Assembly (NCBI GenBank): GCA_960531495.1
Contig: CAUIJY010000071.1
Span: 1,054,001 to 1,118,000 of the forward strand
Source: Zeus faber
Lineage: Eukaryota; Chordata; Actinopteri; Zeiformes; Zeidae
Length of the DNA: 64,000 bases
Direction: 5' to 3'
The notes below the pieces were generated by a model that was not told the DNA's origin, searched no databases, and saw only the letters and a list, made by a program, of their open reading frames with translations. Each line of letters opens with the position of its first letter. Position 1 is the stretch's first letter. The position numbers and the translations under genes were made by a program. Below are positions 13,801 to 26,160 of this stretch, piece after piece.

Positions 13801-16800
13801 CTTTCTTTCTTTCAATCTTTCTTTCAATCTTTCTTTCATTCTTTCTTTCAATCTTTCTTTCAGTCTTTCAATCTTTGTTTAAATTTTTCTTTCAATATTT
13901 CTTTAAATCTTTCTTTTTTTCAATCTTTCTTTCAATCTTTCTTTCATTCTTTTTTTCAATCTTTCTTACTTTCAATATTTCTTTCAATCTTTCTTTCATT
14001 CTTTCATTCCTTCTTCCATTATTTCTTTCAATCTTTCTTTCATTATTTCTTTCAATCTTTTTTTCAATCTTTCAATCTTTCTTTTATTCTTTTTTTCAAT
14101 CTTTCTTTCAATCTTTCAATCTTTCAATCTTTCTATCAATCTTTCTTTCAATCTTTCTTTCAATCTTTCTTACTTTCAATCTTTCTTTCATTCTTTCTTT
14201 AAATTTTTATTACTTTCAATCTTTCTTTCTTTCAATATTTCTTTCAATCTTTAAATCTTTTTTTCATTCTTTCATTCTTTCTTTCAATCTTTCTTTCATT
14301 CTTTCTTTCAATCTGTCTTTCAATCTTTCTTTCTTTCAATCTTTCTTTCAATCGTTCAATCTTTCTTTCATTCTTTCTTTCAATTTATATGACTTTCAAT
14401 CTTTCTTTCAATCTTTCTTTCATTCTTTCATTCTTTCTTTCAATCTTTCTTTCAGTCTTTCAATCTTTGTTTAAATTTTTCTTTCAATATTTCTTTAAAT
14501 CTTTCTTTTTTTCAATCTTTCTTTCAATCTTTCTTTCATTCTTTTTTTCAATCTTTCTTACTTTCAATATTTCTTTCAATCTTTCTTTCATTCTTTCATT
14601 CCTTCTTTCATTATTTCTTTCAATCTTTCTTTCATTATTTCTTTCAATCTTTTTTTCAATCTTTCAATCTTTCTTTTATTCTTTTTTTCAATCTTTCTTT
14701 CAATCTTTCAATCTTTCTATCAATCTTTCTTTCAATCTTTCTTTCAATCTTTCTTACTTTCAATCTTTCTTTCATTCTTTCTTTAAATTTTTATTACTTT
14801 CAATCTTTCTTTCTTTCAATATTTCTTTCAATCTTTAAATCTTTTTTTCATTCTTTCATTCTTTCTTTCAATCTGTCTTTCATTCTTTCTTTCAATCTTT
14901 CTTTCAATCGTTCAATCTTTCTTTCATTCTTTCTTTCAATTTATATGACTTTCAATCTTTCTTTCTTTCAATCTTTCTTTCAATCTTTCTTTAATTCTTT
15001 CATTCTTTCTTTCAATCTTTCTTTCAGTCTTTCAATCTTTGTTTAAATTTTTCTTTCAATATTTCTTTAAATCTTTCTTTTTTTCAATCTTTCTTTCATT
15101 CTTTTTTTCAATCTTTCTTACTTTCAATATTTCTTTCAATCTTTCTTTCATTCTTTCATTCCTTCTTTCATTATTTCTCTCATTATTTCTTTCAATCTTT
15201 TTTTCAATCTTTCAATCTTTCTTTTATTCTTTATTTCAATCTTTCTTACTTTCAATTTTTCTTTCTTTCAATATTTCTTTCAATCTTTCAATCTTTCAAT
15301 CTTTCTTTCATTCTTTCATTCCTTCCTTTAATCTTTCTTTCATTATTTATTTCAATCTTTCTTTCAATCTTTCAATCTTTCTTTTATTGTTTTTTTCAAT
15401 CTTTCTTTCAATCTTTCAATCTTTCAATCTTTCTATCAATCTTTCTTTTCAATCTTTTTTTCAATCTTTCTTACTTTCAATCTTTCTTTCAGTCTTTCTT
15501 TCAATTTTTATTACTTTCAATCTTTCTTTCTTTCAATCTTTAAATCTTTTTTTCATTCTTTCATTCTTTCTTTCAATCTTTCTTTCATTCTTTCTTTCAA
15601 TCGGTCTTTCATTCTTTCTTTCAATCTTTCTTTCTTTCAATCTTTCTTTCATTCTTTCTTTCAATCTTTCATTATTTCTTTCAATCTTTCTTTCATTATT
15701 TCGTTCAATCTTTTTTTCAATCTTTCAATCTTTCTTTTATTCTTTTTTTTAATCTTTCAATCTTTCTTACTTTCAATCTTTCTTTCTTTCAATATTTCAT
15801 TCAATCTTTCAATCTTTCTTTCATTCTTTCATTCCTTCCTTTAATCTTTCTTTCATTATTTATTTCAATCTTTCTTTCAATCTTTCAATATTTCTTTTAT
15901 TCTTTTTTTCAATCTTTCTTTCAATCTTTCAATCTTTCTATCAATCTTTCTTTCAATCTTTCTTTCAATCTTTCTTACTTTCAATCTTTCTTTCAGTCTT
16001 TCTTTCAATTTTTATTACTTTCAATCTTTCTTTCTTTCAATATTTCTTTCAATCTTTATATCTTTTTTTCATTCTTTCATTCTTTCTTTCAATCTTTCTT
16101 TCATTCTTTCTTTCAATCCGTCTTTCATCCTTTCTTTCAATCTTTCTTTATTTCAATCTTTCTTTCAATCGTTCAATCTTTCTTTCATTCTTTCTTTCTA
16201 TTTAAATGACTTTCAATCTTTCTTTCTTTCAATCTTTCTTTCAATCTTTCTTTCATTCTTTAAATCTTTTTTTCATTCTTCCATTCTTTCTTTCAATCTT
16301 TCTTTCATTCTTTCTTTCAATCTTTCTTTCATTCTTTCTTTCAATTTATATGACTTTCAATCTTTCTTTCTTTCAATCTTTCTTTCAATCTTTCTTTCAT
16401 TCTTTCATTCTTTCTTTCAATCTTTCTTTCAGTCTTTCAATCTTTGTTTAAATTTTTCTTTCAATATTTCTTCAAATCTTTCTTTTTTTCAATCTTTCTT
16501 TCAATCTTTCTTTCATTCTTTTTTTCAATCTTTCTTACTTTCAATATTTCTTTCAATCTTTCTTTCATTCTTTCATTCCTTCTTTCATTATTTCTTTCAA
16601 TCTTTCTTTCATTATTTCTTTCAATCTTTTTTTCAATCTTTCAATCTTTCTTTCTTTCATTCTTTCATTCCTTCCTTTAATCTCTCTTTCATTATTTATT
16701 TCAATCTTTCTTTCAATCTTTCAATCTTTCTTTTATTCTTTTTTTCAATCTTTCTTTCAATCTTTCAATCTTTCTTTAAATTTTTCTTTCAATATTTCTT

Positions 16801-19800
16801 TCAATCTTTCTTTTTTCCATCTTTCTTTCAATCTTTCTTTCATTCTTTTTTTCAATCTTTCTTACTTTCACTATTTCTTTCAATCTTTCTTTCATTCTTT
16901 CATTACTTCTTCCATTATTTCTTTCAATCTTTCTTTCATTATTTCTTTCAATCTTTCTTTCAATCATTTAATCTTTCAATCTTTCTTTCATTCTTTCTTT
17001 CAATTTATATGACTTTCAATCGTTCTTTCTTCCAATCTTTCTTTCAATCTTTCTTTCATTCTTTCATTCTTTCTTTCAATCTTTCTTTCAGTCTTTCAAT
17101 CTTTGTTTAAAATTTTCTTTCAATATTTCTTTAAATCTTTCTTTTTTTCAATCTTTCTTTCAATCTTTTATTCATTATTTTTTTCAATCTTTCTTACGTT
17201 CAATATTTCTTTCAATCTTTCTTTCATTCTTTCATTCCTTCTTTCATTATTTCTTTCAATCTTTGTTTCATTATTTCGTTCAATCTTTTTTTCAATCTTT
17301 CAATCTTTCTTTTATTCTTTTTTTTAATCTTTCAATCTTTCTTACTTTCAATCTTTCTTCCTTTCAATATTTCTTTCAATCTTTCAATCTTTCTTTCATT
17401 CCTTCCTTTAATCTTTCTTTCATTCTTTCTTTCAATCTTTCAATCGTTCTTTCAATCTTTCTTTTATTCTTTCTTTCAATCTTTCATTTTTTCAATCTTT
17501 CTTTCAATCTTTCAATCTTTCTTTCAATCTTTCATTCTTTCTTTCAATCTTTCAATCGTTCTTTCTTTCAATATTTCTTTCAATCTTTCATTCTTTCTTT
17601 CAATCTTTCAATCGTTCTTTCTTTCAATATTTCTTTCAATCTTTCTTTCATTCTTTCATTCCTTCTTTCAATCTTTCTTTCAATCTTTCTTTCATTCTTT
17701 TTTTCAATCTTTCTTACTTTCAATATTTCTTTCAATCTTTCTTTCATTCTTTCATTCCTTCTTTCATTATTTCTTTCAATCTTTCTTTCATTATTTCTAA
17801 CAATCTTTTTTTCAATCTTTCAATCTTTCTTACTTTCAATCTTTCTTTCAATCTTTCAATCTTTCATTCATTCTTTCATTCCTTCCTTTTATCTTTCTTT
17901 CATTATTTATTTCAATCTTTCTTTCAATCTTTCAATCTTTCTTTTATTCTTTTTTTCAATCTTTCTTTCAATCTTTCAATCTTTCTTTAAATTTTTCTTT
18001 CAGTATTTCTTTCAATCTTTCTTTCATTCTTTCATTCCTTCTTCCATTATTTCTTTCAATCTTTCTTTCATTATTTCTTTCAATCTTTCTTTCAATCATT
18101 TAACCTTTCAATCTTTCTTTCATTCTTTCTTTCAATTTATATGACTTTCAATCTTTCTTTCTTTCAATCTTTCTTTCATTCTTTCATTCTTTCTTTCAAT
18201 CTTTCTTTCAGTCTTTCAATCTTTGTTTAAATTTTTCTTTCAATATTTCTTTAAATCTTTCTTTTTTTCAATCTTTCTTTCAATCTTTTATTCATTCTTT
18301 TTTTCAATCTTTCTTACTTTCAATATTTCTTTCAATCTTTCTTTCATTCTTTCATTCCTTCTTTCATTATTTCTTTCAATCTTTCTTTCATTATTTCGTT
18401 CAATCTTTTTTTCAATCTTTCAATCTTTCTTTTATTCTTTTTTTTAATCTTTCAATCTTTCTTACTTTCAATCTTTCTTCCTTTCAATATTTCTTTCAAT
18501 CTTTCAATCTTTCTTTCATTCTTTCATTCCTTCCTTTAATCTTTCTGTCATTCTTTCTTTCAATCTTTCAATCGTTCTTTCAATCTTGTTTTTATTCTTT
18601 CTTTCAATCTTTCATTTTTTCAATCTTTCTTTCAATCTTTCTTTCAATCTTTCATTCTTTCTTTCAATCTTTCAATCGTTCTTTCTTTCAATATTTCTTT
18701 CAATCTTTCTTTCATTCTTTCATTCCTTCTTTCAATCTTTCTTTCATTATTTATTTCAATCTTTCTTTCATTCTTTCAATCTTTCTTTTATTCTTTTTTT
18801 CAATCTTTCTTTCAATCTTTCAATCTTTCAATCTTTCTATCAATCGTTCTTTCAATCTTTCTTTCAATCTTTCTTACTTTCAATCTTTCTTTCATTCTTT
18901 CTTTAAATTTTTATTACTTTCAATATTTCTTTCAATCTTTAAATCTTTTTTTCATTCTTTCATTCTTTCTTTCAATCTTTCTTTCATTCTTTCTTTCAAT
19001 CTGTCTTTCATTCTTTCTTTCAATCTTTCTTTCTTTCAATCTTTCTTTCAATCGTTCAATCTTTCTTTCATTCTTTCTTTCAATTTATGACTTTCAATCT
19101 TTCTTTCTTTCAATCTTTCTTTCAATCTTTCTTTCATTCTTTCATTCTTTCATTCTTTCTTTCAATCTTTCTTTCAATCGTTCAATCTTTCTTTCATTCT
19201 TTCTTCAATTTATATGACTTTCAATCTTCCTTTCTTTCAATCTTTCTTTCAATCTTTCTTTCATTCTTTCATTCTTTCTTTCAATCTTTCTTTCAGTCTT
19301 TCAATCTTTGTTTAAATTTTTCTTTCAATATTTCTTTAAATCTTTCTTTTTTTCAATCTTTCTTTCAATCTTTCTTTCATTCTTTTTTTCAATCTTTCTT
19401 ACTTTCAATATTTCTTTCAATCTATCTTTCATTCTTTCATTCCTTCTTTCATTATTTCTTTCAATCTTTCTTTCATTATTTCTTTCAATCTTTTTTCAAT
19501 CTTTCAATCTTTCTTTTATTCTTTTTTTCAATCTTTCTTTCAATCTTTCAATCTTTCAATCTTTCTATCAATCTTTCTTTCAATCTTTCTTTCAATCTTT
19601 CTTACTTTCAATCTTTCTTTCATTCTTTCTTTAAATTTTTATTACTTTCAATCTTTCTTTCTTTCAATATTTCTTTCAATCTTTAAATCTTTTTTTCATT
19701 CTTTCATTCTTTCTTTCAATCTTTCTTTCATTCTTTCTTTCAATCTGTCTTTCATTCTTTCTTTCAATCTTTCTTTCTTTCAATCTTTCTTTCAATCGTT

Positions 19801-20261
19801 CAATCTTTCTTTCATTCTTTCTTTCAATTTATATGACTTTCAATCTTTCTTTCTTTCAATCTTTCTTTCAATCTTTCTTTCATTCTTTCATTCTTTCATT
19901 CTTTCTTTCAATCTTTCTTTCAGTCTTTCAATCTTTGTTTAAATTTTTCTTTCAATATTTCTTTAAATCTTTCTTTTTTTCAATCTTTCTTTCAATCTTT
20001 CTTTCATTCTTTTTTTCAATCTTTCTTACTTTCAATATTTCTTTCAATCTTTCTTTCATTCTTTCATTCCTTCTTTCATTATTTCTTTCATTATTTCTTT
20101 CAATCTTTTTTTCAATCTTTCAATCTTTCTTTTATTCTTTTTTTCAATCTTTCTTTCAATCTTTCAATCTTTCTATCAATCTTTCTTTCAATCTTTCAAT
20201 CTTTCTATCAATCTTTCTTTCAATCTTTCTTTCAATCTTTCTTACTTTCAATCTTTCTTTC
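10816..20261. repeat. Beta-family subarray with recurring TTTATATGAC tag
   Basis: This domain lacks the CAATTGTTTAAT landmark of the alpha family. It carries TTTATATGAC tags at about 10908, 11480, 12881, 13786, 14386, 14941, 16347, 17006, 18137, 19215 and 19828, with variants TTTAAATGAC at about 16202 and TTTATGAC at 19085. Spacings cluster near 550-660, 900-1,130 and 1,400 bp. Each tag is normally followed by a CAGTCTTTCAATCTTTG stretch and then TTTAAATTTTTC, and later by TTTTTATTAC, a fixed order of landmarks that defines a roughly 0.6-1.4 kb degenerate higher-order unit. I see nothing else in this stretch. Confidence 0.85.
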
Positions 20262-23210
20262 ATTCTTTCTTTAAATTTTTATTACTTTCAATCTTTCTTT
20301 CTTTCAATATTTCTTTCAATCTTTAAATCTTTTTTTCATTCTTTCATTCTTTCTTTCAATCTTTCTTTCATTCTTTCTTTCAATCTGTCTTTCATTCTTT
20401 CTTTCAATCTTTCTTTCTTTCAATCTTTCTTTCAATCGTTCAATCTTTCTTTCATTCTTTCTTTCAATTTATATGACTTTCAATCTTTCTTTCTTTCAAT
20501 CTTTCCTTCAATCTTTCTTTCATTCTTTCATTCTTTCTTTCAATCTTTCTTTCAGTCTTTCAATCATTGTTTAAATTTTTCTTTCAATATTTCTTTAAAT
20601 CTTTCTTTTTTTCAATCTTTCTTTCAATCTTTCTTTCATTCTTTTTTTCAATCTTTCTTACTTTCAATATTTCTTTCAATCTTTCTTTCATTCTTTCATT
20701 CCTTCTTTCATTATTTCTTTCATTATTTCTTTCAATCTTTTTTTCAATCTTTCAATCTTTCTTTTATTCTTTATTTCAATCTTTCAATCTTTCTTACTTT
20801 CAATTTTTCTTTCTTTCAATATTTCTTTCAATCTTTCAATCTTTCAATCTTTCTTTCATTCTTTCATTCCTTCCTTTAATCTTTCTTTCATTATTTATTT
20901 CAATCTTTCTTTCAATCTTTCAATCTTTCTTTTATTGTTTTTTTCAATCTTTCTTTCAATCTTTCAATCTTTCAATCTTTCTATCAATCTTTCTTTTCAA
21001 TCTTTTTTTCAATCTTTCTTACTTTCAATCTTTCTTTCAGTCTTTCTTTCAATTTTCATTACTTTCAATCTTTCTTTCTTTCAATACTTCTTTCAATCTT
21101 TAAATCTTTTTTTCATTCTTTCATTCTTTCTTTCAATCTTTCTTTCATTCTTTCTTTCAATCTGTCTTTCATTCTTTCTTTCAATCTTTCTTTCTTTCAA
21201 TCTTTCTTTCATTCTTTCATTCTTTCTTTCAATCTTTCATTATTTCTTTCAATCTTTCTTTCATTATTTCGTTCAATCTTTTTTTCAATCTTTCAATCTT
21301 TCTTTTATTCTTTTTTTTAATCTTTCAATCTTTCTTACTTTCAATCTTTCTTTCTTTCAATATTTCATTCAATCTTTCAATCTTTCTTTCATTCTTTCAT
21401 TCCTTCCTTTAATCTTTCTTTCATTATTTATTTCAATTTTTCTTTCAATCTTTCAATCTTTCTATCAATCTTTCTTTCAATCTTTCTTTCAATCTTTCTT
21501 ACTTTCAATCTCTCTTTCAGTCTTTCTTTCAATTTTTATTACTTTCAATCTTTCTTTCTTTCAATATTTCTTTCAATCTTTATATCTTTTTTTCATTCTT
21601 TCTTTCAATCTTTCTTTCATTCTTTCTTTCAATCTGTCTTTCATCCTTTCTTTCAATCTTTCTTTCAATCGTTCAATCTTTCTTTCATTCTTTCTTTCTA
21701 TTTAAATGACTTTCAATCTTTCTTTCTTTCAATCTTTCTTTCAATCTTTAAATCTTTTTTTCATTCTTTCATTCTTTCTTTCAATCTTTCTTTCATTCTT
21801 TCTTTCAATCTTTCTTTCATTCTTTCTTTCAATTTATATGACTTTCAATCTTTCTTTCTTTCAATCTTTCTTTCAATCTTTCTTTCATTCTTTCTTTCAA
21901 TCTTTCTTTCAGTCTTTCAATCTTTGTTTAAATTTTTCTTTCAATATTTCTTCAAATCTTTCTTTTTTTCAATCTTTCTTTCAATCTTTCTTTCATTCTT
22001 TTTTTCAATCTTTCTTACTTTCAATATTTCTTTCAATCTTTCTTTCATTCTTTCATTCCTTCTTTCATTATTTCTTTCAATCTTTCTTTCATTATTTCTT
22101 TCAATCTTTTTTTCAATCTTTCAATCTTTCTTTCTTTCATTATTTCATTCCTTCCTTTAATCTTTCTTTCATTATTTATTTCAATCTTTCTTTCAATCTT
22201 TCAATCTTTCTTTTATTCTTTTTTTCAATCTTTCTTTCAATCTTTCAATCTTTCTTTAAATTTTTCTTTCAATATTTCTTTCAATCTTTCTTTCATTCTT
22301 TTTTTCAATCTTTCTTACTTTCAGTATTTCTTTCAATCTTTCTTTCATTCTTTCATTACTTCTTCCATTATTTCTTTCAATCTTTCTTTCAATCATTTAA
22401 TCTTTCAATCTTTCTTTCATTCTTTCTTTCAATTTATATGACTTTCAATCGTTCTTTCTTTCAATCTTTCTTTCAATCTTTCTTTCATTCTTTCATTCTT
22501 TCATTCTTTCTTTCAATCTTTCTTTCAGTCTTTCAATCTTTGTTTAAATTTTTCTTTCAATATTTCTTTAAATCTTTCTTTTTTTCAATCTTTCTTTCAA
22601 TCTTTTATTCATTCTTTTTTTCAATCTTTCTTACGTTCAATATTTCTTTCAATCTTTCTTTCATTCTTTCATTCCTTCTTTCATTATTTCTTTCAATCTT
22701 TCTTTCATTATTTCGTTCAATCTTTTTTTCAATCTTTCAATCTTTCTTTTATTCTTTTTTTTAATCTTTCAATCTTTCTTACTTTCAATCTTTCTTCCTT
22801 TCAATATTTCTTTCAATCTTTCAATCTTTCTTTCATTCTTTCATTCCTTCCTTTAATCTTTCTTTCATTCTTTCTTTCAATCTTTCAATCGTTCTTTCAA
22901 TCTTTCTTTTATTCTTTCTTTCAATCTTTCATTTTTTCAATCTTTCTTTCAATCTTTCAATCTTTCTTTCAATCTTTCAGTCTTTCTTTCAATCTTTCAA
23001 TCGTTCTTTCTTTCAATATTTCAATCTTTCTTTCATTCTTTCATTCCTTCTTTCAATCTTTCTTTCATTATTTATTTCAATCTTTCTTTCATTCTTTCAA
23101 TCTTTCTTTTATTCTTTTTTTCAATCTTTCAATCTTTCTTTCAATATTTCTTTCAATCTTTTTTACTTTCAATCTTTCTTTCTTTAAAACTTTCTTTCAA
23201 TCTTTCTTTC
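20262..23210. repeat. 2.95-kb tandem higher-order unit, copy 1
   Basis: This segment is immediately followed by a near-perfect copy at 23211-26160 (offset 2,949 at the start, 2,950 after one small change). Differences noticed by eye are C in copy 1 versus AA in copy 2 near 20407/23357, and C versus T at 21214/24164. It is made of beta-type sequence with tags at about 20468, 21702, 21834 and 22434, and ends in a CTTTAAAACTTTC variant. Confidence 0.9.
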
Positions 23211-26160
23211 ATTCTTTCTTTAAATTTTTATTACTTTCAATCTTTCTTTCTTTCAATATTTCTTTCAATCTTTAAATCTTTTTTTCATTCTTTCATTCTT
23301 TCTTTCAATCTTTCTTTCATTCTTTCTTTCAATCTGTCTTTCATTCTTTCTTTCAATAATTTCTTTCTTTCAATCTTTCTTTCAATCGTTCAATCTTTCT
23401 TTCATTCTTTCTTTCAATTTATATGACTTTCAATCTTTCTTTCTTTCAATCTTTCCTTCAATCTTTCTTTCATTCTTTCATTCTTTCTTTCAATCTTTCT
23501 TTCAGTCTTTCAATCATTGTTTAAATTTTTCTTTCAATATTTCTTTAAATCTTTCTTTTTTTCAATCTTTCTTTCAATCTTTCTTTCATTCTTTTTTTCA
23601 ATCTTTCTTACTTTCAATATTTCTTTCAATCTTTCTTTCATTCTTTCATTCCTTCTTTCATTATTTCTTTCATTATTTCTTTCAATCTTTTTTTCAATCT
23701 TTCAATCTTTCTTTTATTCTTTATTTCAATCTTTCAATCTTTCTTACTTTCAATTTTTCTTTCTTTCAATATTTCTTTCAATCTTTCAATCTTTCAATCT
23801 TTCTTTCATTCTTTCATTCCTTCCTTTAATCTTTCTTTCATTATTTATTTCAATCTTTCTTTCAATCTTTCAATCTTTCTTTTATTGTTTTTTTCAATCT
23901 TTCTTTCAATCTTTCAATCTTTCAATCTTTCTATCAATCTTTCTTTTCAATCTTTTTTTCAATCTTTCTTACTTTCAATCTTTCTTTCAGTCTTTCTTTC
24001 AATTTTCATTACTTTCAATCTTTCTTTCTTTCAATACTTCTTTCAATCTTTAAATCTTTTTTTCATTCTTTCATTCTTTCTTTCAATCTTTCTTTCATTC
24101 TTTCTTTCAATCTGTCTTTCATTCTTTCTTTCAATCTTTCTTTCTTTCAATCTTTCTTTCATTTTTTCATTCTTTCTTTCAATCTTTCATTATTTCTTTC
24201 AATCTTTCTTTCATTATTTCGTTCAATCTTTTTTTCAATCTTTCAATCTTTCTTTTATTCTTTTTTTTAATCTTTCAATCTTTCTTACTTTCAATCTTTC
24301 TTTCTTTCAATATTTCATTCAATCTTTCAATCTTTCTTTCATTCTTTCATTCCTTCCTTTAATCTTTCTTTCATTATTTATTTCAATTTTTCTTTCAATC
24401 TTTCAATCTTTCTATCAATCTTTCTTTCAATCTTTCTTTCAATCTTTCTTACTTTCAATCTCTCTTTCAGTCTTTCTTTCAATTTTTATTACTTTCAATC
24501 TTTCTTTCTTTCAATATTTCTTTCAATCTTTATATCTTTTTTTCATTCTTTCTTTCAATCTTTCTTTCATTCTTTCTTTCAATCTGTCTTTCATCCTTTC
24601 TTTCAATCTTTCTTTCAATCGTTCAATCTTTCTTTCATTCTTTCTTTCTATTTAAATGACTTTCAATCTTTCTTTCTTTCAATCTTTCTTTCAATCTTTA
24701 AATCTTTTTTTCATTCTTTCATTCTTTCTTTCAATCTTTCTTTCATTCTTTCTTTCAATCTTTCTTTCATTCTTTCTTTCAATTTATATGACTTTCAATC
24801 TTTCTTTCTTTCAATCTTTCTTTCAATCTTTCTTTCATTCTTTCTTTCAATCTTTCTTTCAGTCTTTCAATCTTTGTTTAAATTTTTCTTTCAATATTTC
24901 TTCAAATCTTTCTTTTTTTCAATCTTTCTTTCAATCTTTCTTTCATTCTTTTTTTCAATCTTTCTTACTTTCAATATTTCTTTCAATCTTTCTTTCATTC
25001 TTTCATTCCTTCTTTCATTATTTCTTTCAATCTTTCTTTCATTATTTCTTTCAATCTTTTTTTCAATCTTTCAATCTTTCTTTCTTTCATTATTTCATTC
25101 CTTCCTTTAATCTTTCTTTCATTATTTATTTCAATCTTTCTTTCAATCTTTCAATCTTTCTTTTATTCTTTTTTTCAATCTTTCTTTCAATCTTTCAATC
25201 TTTCTTTAAATTTTTCTTTCAATATTTCTTTCAATCTTTCTTTCATTCTTTTTTTCAATCTTTCTTACTTTCAGTATTTCTTTCAATCTTTCTTTCATTC
25301 TTTCATTACTTCTTCCATTATTTCTTTCAATCTTTCTTTCAATCATTTAATCTTTCAATCTTTCTTTCATTCTTTCTTTCAATTTATATGACTTTCAATC
25401 GTTCTTTCTTTCAATCTTTCTTTCAATCTTTCTTTCATTCTTTCATTCTTTCATTCTTTCTTTCAATCTTTCTTTCAGTCTTTCAATCTTTGTTTAAATT
25501 TTTCTTTCAATATTTCTTTAAATCTTTCTTTTTTTCAATCTTTCTTTCAATCTTTTATTCATTCTTTTTTTCAATCTTTCTTACGTTCAATATTTCTTTC
25601 AATCTTTCTTTCATTCTTTCATTCCTTCTTTCATTATTTCTTTCAATCTTTCTTTCATTATTTCGTTCAATCTTTTTTTCAATCTTTCAATCTTTCTTTT
25701 ATTCTTTTTTTTAATCTTTCAATCTTTCTTACTTTCAATCTTTCTTCCTTTCAATATTTCTTTCAATCTTTCAATCTTTCTTTCATTCTTTCATTCCTTC
25801 CTTTAATCTTTCTTTCATTCTTTCTTTCAATCTTTCAATCGTTCTTTCAATCTTTCTTTTATTCTTTCTTTCAATCTTTCATTTTTTCAATCTTTCTTTC
25901 AATCTTTCAATCTTTCTTTCAATCTTTCAGTCTTTCTTTCAATCTTTCAATCGTTCTTTCTTTCAATATTTCAATCTTTCTTTCATTCTTTCATTCCTTC
26001 TTTCAATCTTTCTTTCATTATTTATTTCAATCTTTCTTTCATTCTTTCAATCTTTCTTTTATTCTTTTTTTCAATCTTTCAATCTTTCTTTCAATATTTC
26101 TTTCAATCTTTTTTACTTTCAATCTTTCTTTCTTTAAAACTTTCTTTCAATCTTTCTTTC
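23211..26160. repeat. 2.95-kb tandem higher-order unit, copy 2
   Basis: This is a tandem copy of 20262-23210. After 26160 the sequence switches to alpha-type (CAAACTTTCATTC and so on), whereas copy 1 at the same point re-enters the unit. Near-identity makes this one of the youngest-looking amplifications in the window, or alternatively an assembly duplication. Confidence 0.9.

Noticed and set aside
16776..16967. Minus-strand frames rich in E, R and K in the satellite
   Set aside because: They are direct translations of the purine strand repeat. Similar frames occur wherever stops are absent.
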